From an uncultured Flavobacteriaceae bacterium (lineage in GTDB: Bacteria > Bacteroidota > Bacteroidia > Flavobacteriales > Flavobacteriaceae): a stretch of 8,610 bases of DNA. A program made the translations under genes and the position numbers. Location: positions 1-8,610 of the forward strand of contig CAMZMA010000197.1 in NCBI GenBank assembly GCA_947311815.1, in the 5' to 3' direction. The stretch's first letter is position 1. Each line of letters begins with the position of its first letter. The notes beneath the pieces were generated by a model, which had not been told where the DNA came from, searched no databases, and saw only the letters and a list, made by a program, of their open reading frames with translations. Positions 1 to 6,175 of the stretch are shown piece after piece.

Positions 1-21
1 AACAAAACACACAACTAACAA

Positions 22-1293
22 ATGAAAATTGATTTATTACTCGGATTACAATGGGGAGACGAAGGAAAAGGTAAAATAGTAGATGTTTTAACCAAAAACT
101 ATGATATTATTGCACGTTTTCAAGGAGGCCCAAATGCAGGACATACACTTATTTTTGATGGCAAAAAACATGTTTTACATACAATTCCTTCAGGAATTTT
201 TCATAAAACAGCAATGAACGTAGTAGGAAATGGCGTAGTTATTGACCCTGTAATTTTCAAAAAAGAATTAGAAAATTTAGATGTTCATAATATAGATTAC
301 ACCTCAAAATTACTTATTTCAAGAAAAGCGCACTTAATTTTACCAACGCACCGATTATTAGATGCAGCTTCAGAAACCTCTAAAGGAAAAGCAAAAATTG
401 GCTCTACTTTAAAAGGAATTGGCCCTACTTATATGGATAAAACAGGTAGAAATGGTATGCGTGTTGGCGATTTAGAGCTAGATAATTGGAAAGAAAAATA
501 TGAAGCATTAACAAAGAAACATATTAAAATGTTACACTTTTTTGATGTTCAAATTGAGTATAATTTAGAAGAATTAGAAGCAGAATTCTGCAAAGGAATT
601 GATAAATTAAGACAATTACAATTTATTGATAGCGAAGAATATTTAAACAATGCCATTAAAAACAATAAAACCATACTAGCAGAAGGTGCACAAGGATCTT
701 TATTAGATATCGATTTTGGTACGTATCCGTTTGTAACATCATCAAACACAACTGCAGCAGGTGCTTGTACAGGTTTGGGAGTTGCTCCTAATAAAATTGG
801 CGATGTTTTTGGTATTTTTAAAGCTTATACAACCCGTGTTGGTTCTGGCCCTTTTCCTACCGAATTATTTGATAAAGACGGAGAAACTATGGCAAAAGTT
901 GGTCATGAGTTTGGTGCTACTACAGGAAGAGCAAGACGCTGTGGTTGGTTAGATTTGGTAGCCTTAAAATACGCCATACAAGTAAATGGTGTTACACAAT
1001 TAATGATGATGAAAGGCGATGTACTTTCTGGTTTCGATACTTTAAAAATAGCCACATCGTACAATTACAAAGGAAAAGAAATTACACATTTGCCATATAA
1101 TATTGAACCAGAAAACGTATCTGTAAATTATACGGAGTTTAAAGGTTGGCAAGCAGATTTAACCAAAATGACACACAAAGATCAACTGCCTAAAAACCTT
1201 TTAGAATATGTTGCTTTTATTGAAAAAGAAACCGAAGTTCCTATTAAAATAGTGTCTGTAGGACCTGATAGATTACAAACAATTGATAGATAA
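22..1293 (+). CDS. purA: Adenylosuccinate synthetase PurA
   Basis: Complete 423-residue protein of normal length for the family. PurA joins IMP and aspartate using GTP to give adenylosuccinate, the first committed step from IMP to AMP, in the cytoplasm. The N-terminal motif QWGDEGKGK (residues 10-18) carries the catalytic Asp13, and GHT (40-42) carries the catalytic His41; both fall at the same numbers as in the E. coli enzyme. Further signatures are the GIGPTY segment (132-137), EGAQG with Gln224 (221-225), the TTGRARR arginine loop (300-306) and SVGPDR near the C-terminus (412-417), which is part of the guanine-binding region. The ATG at 22 starts directly at the conserved first beta strand. 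The bases before it are A-rich with no Shine-Dalgarno sequence, as is usual in Flavobacteriia. The promoter lies outside the window. It converges on the gene at 1443-3239. Nothing is odd in the protein; identification is secure. Confidence 0.98.
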   Translation: MKIDLLLGLQWGDEGKGKIVDVLTKNYDIIARFQGGPNAGHTLIFDGKKHVLHTIPSGIFHKTAMNVVGNGVVIDPVIFKKELENLDVHNIDYTSKLLISRKAHLILPTHRLLDAASETSKGKAKIGSTLKGIGPTYMDKTGRNGMRVGDLELDNWKEKYEALTKKHIKMLHFFDVQIEYNLEELEAEFCKGIDKLRQLQFIDSEEYLNNAIKNNKTILAEGAQGSLLDIDFGTYPFVTSSNTTAAGACTGLGVAPNKIGDVFGIFKAYTTRVGSGPFPTELFDKDGETMAKVGHEFGATTGRARRCGWLDLVALKYAIQVNGVTQLMMMKGDVLSGFDTLKIATSYNYKGKEITHLPYNIEPENVSVNYTEFKGWQADLTKMTHKDQLPKNLLEYVAFIEKETEVPIKIVSVGPDRLQTIDR

Positions 1294-1391
1294 ACATTAA
1301 TGTACAAGTAAAGACGTAAGACCGTTTCACTCTTAGACGGAAAGACTTGATTGCAGCTACATGATAAATAGTTTTTTTGAAAAAAATTAAG
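1294..1391. other. purA 3' spacer with interleaved short repeats
   Basis: This roughly 100-base stretch lies between the purA stop and the shared terminator and is visibly less A/T-dominated than the other spacers. It holds an imperfect direct repeat: AGACGTAAGAC (1312-1322) and AGACGGAAAGAC (1335-1346). It also holds nested inverted repeats: CAAGT (1305-1309) with ACTTG (1345-1349), and TAAGA (1317-1321) with TCTTA (1331-1335). Together these could fold as a two-step hairpin in the purA 3' untranslated region. No open reading frame of note is present. It could be a structured 3' UTR, a decayed repeat element, or chance; I do not recognise a known RNA family. Confidence 0.35.
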
Positions 1392-1421
1392 AAAAACAGC
1401 CTTAAATTTAAGGCTGTTTTT
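1392..1421. terminator. Bidirectional intrinsic terminator between convergent genes
   Basis: A 30-base perfect palindrome centred between 1406 and 1407. Its core stem is CAGCCTTAA pairing with TTAAGGCTG. It is flanked by an A-run on the left and a T-run on the right, so either strand gives a hairpin followed by a U-tract. It lies about 100 bases after the purA stop and 21 bases after the stop of the convergent minus-strand gene, so it can serve both. On the plus strand the T-run is 1417-1422. Confidence 0.9.
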
Positions 1422-1442
1422 TAAATTAAAAATTACTTCACG

Positions 1443-3239
1443 CTAATTTTTCTTGATTTTTAATGTAATTAACTGTAGTTCTTTTTTACTTAGAGACAAC
1501 TCTTTTAATATTGCTTCTTTAACAGTAGTAAATGAATTTGATGTATCAGAAAATAATTCTTGATAATAATGTATCCCTTCTTGTAAATTTAACGTAAATG
1601 ATTTAAAGTATTTTTCTTGCTTTCTATCTAAAACACCTTTTGTTTCATCAAACTTATCTTTTAAATAATCGATATAAATATTTAATTCTTTGATAAACAT
1701 ATTAGGTCTATTTTTAGGAATTGAAAGATGAGTGCTTCCATAAATATGAGATACCATTTCTTTTAATTTCATTATTTTTGAGAAATATGCCATATTTGGC
1801 CCTGGGCAAACAGAAACTCCTTCGCCTTCAGTTTTGGTATCTAAATTATTAGTTAACAACGCAGAGGTACCTAAACCTACACAAATACAAGATTTTTCGG
1901 TAATTTTATCGAATTCTTTTTGATAATTCTCTGCAGATAATTCTTGTTTTTCTAGCTCTTGTATTTTTAAATGCTGATATTGTCTAGAAGCAGTACAAAT
2001 ACTTGAATCAGTAAACTCTTTATTACTTGACACATATTTTTTAGGACAAGAACTACCTGGTCTATTTTTAGCAATATTAGCCAATCTTTCTATATCTTTT
2101 GTATTTCCTTTTAAAGAATTAAAAGGAACGCCTAAAGGAGAAATATTACTTAAATACAAGTCTTTTTCTTTAGCTTCTGCCAATAAATGTAAGGTTTTAT
2201 CATCTACAGTGGTAGCTTCTGGAACTAATAAAAATGGAGAACCCCAACCTACTGAATCTACTTTGTAATGCTTTAGTAAAAACTCATGCTCTTCGGCAGT
2301 ACCAACACCACCTTGTGCTGTAATTTTTAATGCTAATACTGTTTTTGGCACAACCCGTTTTTTAACCTCTAAGGCCTCTTTTAAAATTGCAAATACATCA
2401 GAAATTAACGTATCTTTTTGATCTCTAAATTGAGCTAAAATAGGTCCCATTAAAAATCCGTTTGTTGCAAAAGCATGCCCTCCACAATTTAAACCAGATT
2501 CTATTCTATATTCTGATACCCAAATGCCTTTTTTTGCCAAAAACTTACCTTGTATTAGAGCAGAACGATAATCACTTACTTTTAAGACAATTTTCTTTTT
2601 AATGTAGCCATTTTCATCTGGGTAAAAATCATTAAATTGTTCAATATAGCTATACAATCTAGGATTCATACCTGCTGATAAAATAATAGAAGAAGCTAAA
2701 TTACTATTTGCAAAACCTCTTAATGCAGCATGTGCATCATTAAATTCAACAGAAAGTTGTTTGTTTTTGATGTAATTTTCTTTATCTAATTTCGTCATGA
2801 TATTTACATCAATACTTCCTGGATTTAAGTTTTTAGAAATCCAGTTTTTTATATCTGACATCGTAGAATTAGAATTAATCAAATTTTGAAATTCTACTTT
2901 TATAGAAGATTGAGATGGTAATAAATTTAAATATTCTTTAAAATCATCACCAAATTCTAAAGCACTTTTTTTAAGTGCTTCAAACTGTTTTTCTACTTGG
3001 TTGTTTAATAAGTTTAAATAAGATGTAATTCTTTTTGCTCTGAAGTCTTCTATTTTATCACTTATTTCATGATATGGAATCTGAAATTTCTCGCTATATA
3101 ACTTTCTTAATTTTTCTAAAAGAATATCATCTACCAAAGAGATTACTGAATCCATACCATATTGAGCTACCTTTAAAGGAGAATCAATTGTAAATCCTAT
3201 TCCCATTTCAGGAATATGAAATGAATGTGTGTTTTTCAT
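1443..3239 (-). CDS. Divergent nitronate monooxygenase/FabK-like TIM-barrel flavoprotein with C-terminal cysteine module
   Basis: A 598-residue protein, nearly twice the usual family length, with no signal peptide or membrane segment. I recognise no named gene. Blocks align in order with the canonical homologue at 6176-7120: DVNIM (144-148) with GVNVPM; LSAGMNPRLYSYI (187-199) with TSAGNPKTWTSYL; ESGLNCGGH (247-255) with EGFEAGGH; AQGGVG (308-313) with AAGGIG; and VGWGSPFLLVPEAT (330-343) with VQMGSRFVATKES. His255 therefore matches the family's active-site histidine, and the glycine motifs match the FMN phosphate-binding loops. A helical, charged insertion fills about residues 40-140. After the barrel come SPLGVPF (367-373) and cysteines 398, 415, 451, 453 (a CxC) and 478. 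From memory, some longer nitronate monooxygenase-like proteins, especially actinobacterial ones, have a similar SPTGFPF motif followed by spaced cysteines ending in CLCNGL. The cysteines could bind zinc or an Fe-S cluster; that is inference. Residues 480-598 are mostly helical. The substrate is unknown. Confidence 0.7.
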   Translation of the reverse strand: MKNTHSFHIPEMGIGFTIDSPLKVAQYGMDSVISLVDDILLEKLRKLYSEKFQIPYHEISDKIEDFRAKRITSYLNLLNNQVEKQFEALKKSALEFGDDFKEYLNLLPSQSSIKVEFQNLINSNSTMSDIKNWISKNLNPGSIDVNIMTKLDKENYIKNKQLSVEFNDAHAALRGFANSNLASSIILSAGMNPRLYSYIEQFNDFYPDENGYIKKKIVLKVSDYRSALIQGKFLAKKGIWVSEYRIESGLNCGGHAFATNGFLMGPILAQFRDQKDTLISDVFAILKEALEVKKRVVPKTVLALKITAQGGVGTAEEHEFLLKHYKVDSVGWGSPFLLVPEATTVDDKTLHLLAEAKEKDLYLSNISPLGVPFNSLKGNTKDIERLANIAKNRPGSSCPKKYVSSNKEFTDSSICTASRQYQHLKIQELEKQELSAENYQKEFDKITEKSCICVGLGTSALLTNNLDTKTEGEGVSVCPGPNMAYFSKIMKLKEMVSHIYGSTHLSIPKNRPNMFIKELNIYIDYLKDKFDETKGVLDRKQEKYFKSFTLNLQEGIHYYQELFSDTSNSFTTVKEAILKELSLSKKELQLITLKIKKN

Positions 3240-3273
3240 TTTAAATGTTTAGTTGTTTGTTTGTAATATTTGC

Positions 3274-3302
3274 GAAAAATATTGCTATTCTTCACCCAAA
3301 AA
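3274..3302 (-). promoter_or_regulatory. Putative promoter of the 598-residue flavoprotein gene
   Basis: Read on the minus strand, TTTTTG (3297-3302) could be the -33 element. It is followed after 15 bases by TATTTTTC (3274-3281), seven of eight matches to the Bacteroidota -7 consensus TAnnTTTG. The 15-base gap is shorter than the usual gap of about 17-23. Transcription would start near 3267, giving a leader of roughly 28 bases before the ATG at 3239. This is a pattern match only. Confidence 0.4.
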
Positions 3303-3303
3303 C

Positions 3304-3317
3304 ATGATAATTATCAT
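3304..3317. promoter_or_regulatory. 14-bp perfect palindrome, possible operator
   Basis: ATGATAATTATCAT is a perfect palindrome immediately upstream of the putative -33 element of the minus-strand gene starting at 3239, centred about 44 bases before its predicted transcription start. The inner GATAAT/ATTATC half-sites resemble the building blocks of Fur-type operators. The site could bind a dimeric regulator, but AT-rich DNA produces such palindromes by chance, and Fur sites in this phylum are not well enough known to me to assign it. Confidence 0.3.
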
Positions 3318-3329
3318 CTCTTGTAAATA

Positions 3330-3363
3330 AAAAAACTACAAAACATAAACTTTGTAGTTTTTT
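3330..3363 (-). terminator. Intrinsic terminator of the amidase gene
   Basis: A 13-base-pair stem (3330-3342 with 3351-3363) encloses an 8-base loop. The core ACTACAAA pairs with TTTGTAGT, and the outer part of the stem is A/T only. On the minus strand it lies about 20 bases after the amidase stop and ends in a T-run. The stem is symmetric, so it could also work on the plus strand, where no gene needs it. Confidence 0.8.
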
Positions 3364-3382
3364 AAATTTAACGTAGCTAAAT

Positions 3383-5626
3383 TTATTTTTTTATCACTTT
3401 AAAAGTCCTTCTTTTACCAGAAGTGTTTTCTATAGTTATATAGTAAATTCCGTTTGCGTAGTTTGATAAATCAATCACTGTATCAGGTATTTTGGTGGTG
3501 AATAATTTTTGCCCATAAATAGTAAAAACAGTCAACTTTTTTAGAGAAATATTTGTTGGATTTGAAATAAAAACTTTACGATTTGTTGGGTTTGGAAATA
3601 ACCTGATATTTTGCATAATCAATGTATTTTCTACACCTAAAAACGCTCCATATTTTTGAAAAATATTATCTAAGATGTTCTTCCTTTCAACATCATCATA
3701 TACAATTTCTAAAGCAAATCCTAGATATTCTACACCTCCATTTGCGGTTTGATAACTTACCCCTGCAACACCTGTGCTTTCTGCCACACCATCATATGTA
3801 AATGATTTTACCGAACCGTTTTTGGGTTTAATTACATCAGGATAATCGGCATCAAAAGTGCCGTGAGTTCCATCATCTAAATAATACAAATTATTAGCAA
3901 GATCTTTTACACGCTTATTATTGGGCGTAGGATTATCGGCAATATACGCTGCTTTCAAATAGTTTTCATAAAATGAAATATCATTTGCATCGCCTTTATG
4001 TACTAAATCCCAACCAATTTCATCGCCAGAAACAATGAAAATACCATCATTATCAATAAAATTTTCAACTTTTGCTTGTTCTGTTGTGTTGAAAGTATCG
4101 TCTGCAGAACTTTCATCAACCAACATCCAAATCACAAACTTAAAATCATTTAAAATTACGGTACCGTCTTGTACAGCATCATTTGTTGCTGATGAAAAGG
4201 TTCTTCCTAATTCAGACATCGGATATTCATATTGTTTTATCACGTCAAAAACGCGTCTTTCTAGTCCATCAACCAATAAAAATTCTGAAGTTGTAGCACT
4301 TGTAATTACAGCTAATGGAGTAGATTTGTCTGAAACACCATCATTATTAATCGCTTCAATCTTAAAATAGGTAACTTCTCCTGCGGTTAAACCTGTAATT
4401 GTTATTGTTGTAGAAGATGATTCGATAATTTTTTGATAATTTACATTATCTAAACTTTTATATACTCCGTATTTTGTAGCAGTGGGTACAGATTTAATTT
4501 TGATATCAACACTAGTTGCTGTTTTACTGACTACGGCAAAAGATTTTGGAATATTTGGGGCATTTGCACTCGAAATATAGCAGGCATAGTTAGAAACATC
4601 AATCTTTATACTCGGAATTAAATTATGTAAATTAACTCCAGGGCAAGAAGTTGCCGTACAATTTGATGATGGAAACAAATCTTTTCCGTCTTTATGCCCA
4701 GAAATATGATCCATAACTCCTAAAGTTCCTGCTTGACTACTTGTTAAAACATCAATATTTTTATCGGTAGCATCCCAAGCAATAAAATCTTTTAGCATGG
4801 TTAAACCTGCCGCAGCGGGTTGCGCAGTTTCAAAATTGCCGATATAACAAATTCCTGTAGCAATTGCATTCATACAAGGCGAATGTGCTCCTCTTATTCG
4901 GTCTCCTCTACCTTCGTATAAAACACCGTTTGGATCTACCAACCAGTTGTAACCAATATCTGACCAACCTCTAGTATTTACATGATAATCCCAATAACCA
5001 CGAACTACTGCAGCAAAATCTGAACTTGTAGTATCTGCTGCCGAATGATGAATGACAATATGTGTAGGATTTATTGCTGATGGATTTGATGCCTTCGGAC
5101 AATTACCACTAGGACACCAATCTAAACGTCCTTGATATGCAGGTTGCGAGCAACCCGAAAGAATATCTCTATTTATAGTCTCTTCGGATGAATTTATTAC
5201 TTTATTTTTGGTGAATTCAGGAAAAAAGAGTCTAAATGTAAAATTTGAATTTCCTGTTGATTTAAATTGAATATCATCAAACATTTGCTCTATAAAAACT
5301 TCTCCTAAAACGATTCTATCCCCATCATTTCCTTCATGTGGTTTTTTAAAAATTTGCCAATTAGACCAATTATTATTTATTTTTAAACGATAAAAAACTT
5401 CTTTATTAAAAGCAATATCTTGTGTATAACCACTAAGCATAACAAATGGAGATGTTTTTTTATACGCTATTTTATACGAAAGTGATTTTGAAAAAAGCGA
5501 TTGTGTATTGTCAGAAAAGCTTACTTCTATTGTTTTACTTTTATCTTGAGAAAAAATTAAAAAGCTATTTATAAAAAAGATGAAGAACAGTAAAAAACAT
5601 TTTTTAAACGATGTATTTAAGTGCAT
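3383..5626 (-). CDS. Secreted N-acetylmuramoyl-L-alanine amidase (PGRP/Amidase_2 type) with T9SS sorting domain
   Basis: A complete 747-residue multidomain exported protein that should cleave the bond between muramic acid and L-alanine in peptidoglycan. Residues 1-26 form a signal peptide (KK, then a Phe/Ile-rich core, ending FS before Gln27). Residues about 30-155 are a beta-rich region with SNWQIF, resembling the domain before the catalytic part in secreted PGRP-like amidases. The zinc amidase domain spans about 165-345: VIHHSA (likely zinc ligand His193), Tyr226 in IGYNW, GHKDG (His311) and TSCPG (Cys328). A fibronectin type III-like domain follows at about 355-445. Residues 447-660 look like a glutamine-amidotransferase/ThuA-type alpha/beta domain, with GDEIG (534-538) where an active enzyme would have GxCxG. 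The C-terminus (673-747) is a T9SS type A sorting domain: LFPNP, IYGQKLF, YANGIYYI, then a basic tail. It stands as a single gene with its own terminator. Likely roles are remodelling self wall or attacking other bacteria; the sequence does not decide. Confidence 0.92.
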   Translation of the reverse strand: MHLNTSFKKCFLLFFIFFINSFLIFSQDKSKTIEVSFSDNTQSLFSKSLSYKIAYKKTSPFVMLSGYTQDIAFNKEVFYRLKINNNWSNWQIFKKPHEGNDGDRIVLGEVFIEQMFDDIQFKSTGNSNFTFRLFFPEFTKNKVINSSEETINRDILSGCSQPAYQGRLDWCPSGNCPKASNPSAINPTHIVIHHSAADTTSSDFAAVVRGYWDYHVNTRGWSDIGYNWLVDPNGVLYEGRGDRIRGAHSPCMNAIATGICYIGNFETAQPAAAGLTMLKDFIAWDATDKNIDVLTSSQAGTLGVMDHISGHKDGKDLFPSSNCTATSCPGVNLHNLIPSIKIDVSNYACYISSANAPNIPKSFAVVSKTATSVDIKIKSVPTATKYGVYKSLDNVNYQKIIESSSTTITITGLTAGEVTYFKIEAINNDGVSDKSTPLAVITSATTSEFLLVDGLERRVFDVIKQYEYPMSELGRTFSSATNDAVQDGTVILNDFKFVIWMLVDESSADDTFNTTEQAKVENFIDNDGIFIVSGDEIGWDLVHKGDANDISFYENYLKAAYIADNPTPNNKRVKDLANNLYYLDDGTHGTFDADYPDVIKPKNGSVKSFTYDGVAESTGVAGVSYQTANGGVEYLGFALEIVYDDVERKNILDNIFQKYGAFLGVENTLIMQNIRLFPNPTNRKVFISNPTNISLKKLTVFTIYGQKLFTTKIPDTVIDLSNYANGIYYITIENTSGKRRTFKVIKK

Positions 5627-5735
5627 AATACTATAATTTAAGAGATTACCTCGTAAAAATACTATTAATTTTGATTAAAATGCGATAAAGTATCGAAAAG
5701 TTAAATTAACAAATTTGATAAACAATAAAAAGGAG

Positions 5736-5751
5736 ATGTGCTAAAGCACAT
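5736..5751. repeat. Isolated hairpin ATGTGC/GCACAT
   Basis: ATGTGC pairs with GCACAT around the four-base loop TAAA; the loop ends can also pair A-T. On the minus strand the hairpin is followed by CTCCTTTTTATT, so it looks like a second terminator about 64 bases beyond the cold-shock terminator. It could end readthrough or a small RNA transcript, act as a leader structure for the amidase, or be one copy of a dispersed intergenic repeat. Confidence 0.4.
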
Positions 5752-5814
5752 AGTTTTAACTTTCACTATACGAACAATAAAAAACAACACACAATCACAG
5801 AATTATAAACGCAA

Positions 5815-5844
5815 AAAAGCCGATGAAAGATTTCATCGGCTTTT
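5815..5844 (-). terminator. Intrinsic terminator of the cold-shock gene
   Basis: A 13-base-pair perfect stem with core GCCGATGAA pairing with TTCATCGGC and a four-base loop AGAT (5828-5831). It starts 26 bases after the cold-shock stop codon on the minus strand and ends in a run of T. Strong and GC-rich compared with its surroundings. Confidence 0.92.
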
Positions 5845-5870
5845 GTAAAAAATTAATTTAAGAAATATAT

Positions 5871-6062
5871 TTATATAACTCTCACATTTACTGCGTTTAA
5901 TCCTTTTCTTCCATCTTGTAATTCAAATTCAACTTCGTCATTCTCACGAATTTCGTCAATTAAACCTGACACATGTACAAAATGTTCTTTGTTTGATCCT
6001 TCTTCAGTAATAAATCCAAATCCTTTAGATTCATTGAAAAATTTTACGATACCTTTACTCAT
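5871..6062 (-). CDS. Cold-shock domain protein (CspA family)
   Basis: A single cold-shock domain of 63 residues that binds single-stranded RNA and DNA, acting as an RNA chaperone in the cytoplasm. It begins MSKGIVKFFN, as is typical. RNP1 is KGFGFI (13-18) and RNP2 is HFVHVS (27-32); the ending GRKGLNAVNVRVI closes the five-stranded barrel. The frame is open for eight more codons upstream to an ATG at 6086, but MSNTIIII is not conserved and family length and N-terminus favour the ATG at 6062. It has a promoter-like sequence upstream, a leader of roughly 48 bases, and a strong terminator, so it is probably monocistronic. The long leader could take part in temperature control, as in other csp genes, but no specific structure is evident. 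Confidence 0.95.
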   Translation of the reverse strand: MSKGIVKFFNESKGFGFITEEGSNKEHFVHVSGLIDEIRENDEVEFELQDGRKGLNAVNVRVI

Positions 6063-6116
6063 TATAATTATTATTGTGTTACTCACTTAATTGTTAGCAA
6101 CGTATTTATTGAATTG

Positions 6117-6144
6117 CAAATATAATACCAAAAACAATACAAAA
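6117..6144 (-). promoter_or_regulatory. Putative promoter of the cold-shock gene
   Basis: On the minus strand, TATATTTG (6117-6124) is an exact match to the Bacteroidota -7 consensus TAnnTTTG. It is preceded by TTTTG (6140-6144) as a -33 candidate with a 15-base gap, somewhat short. Transcription would start near 6110. It lies in the 113-bp spacer after the upstream flavoprotein gene, where I see no strong terminator, so readthrough from that gene is also possible. Confidence 0.55.
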
Positions 6145-6175
6145 GAAAAAAATGTATGTTTTTTTTACAAATTTA

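Larger units (their letters stand above)
5627..5870. other. Intergenic region between cold-shock gene and amidase
   Basis: This 244-bp spacer holds the cold-shock terminator (5815-5844), an isolated hairpin (5736-5751) and the amidase upstream region. On the minus strand, TATTTTTA (5654-5661) is a possible -7 element for the amidase, giving a leader of about 20 bases, but I see no matching -33 element at a normal distance. A 13-base inverted repeat, CGATAAAGTATCG (5683-5695), sits about 22 bases upstream of that element and could be an operator. No credible small coding region was found. Confidence 0.4.

Noticed and set aside
549..952. Open frames on the minus strand (549-749) and in another plus-strand frame (761-952) within purA
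   Set aside because: They lie wholly inside a securely identified purA, show no recognisable domain, and have composition expected of shadow frames.
1335..1346. AGACGGAAAGAC resembling a conserved stretch of 23S rRNA domain V
   Set aside because: Only about 12 bases match; the neighbouring rRNA bases are absent, so there is no evidence of an rRNA fragment.
4035..4370. 111-codon plus-strand open frame antisense to the amidase
   Set aside because: It mirrors the low-complexity, Ser/Thr-rich part of the amidase coding strand; no promoter, motif or terminator supports it.
6063..6086. Upstream ATG at 6086 for the cold-shock protein
   Set aside because: It would add MSNTIIII before the conserved MSKG start; the 63-residue form matches the family.
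6145..6175. A-run/T-run inverted repeat after the 314-residue flavoprotein gene as a terminator
   Set aside because: Only A-T pairs around TGTATG with no GC stem; too weak to call as an intrinsic terminator.
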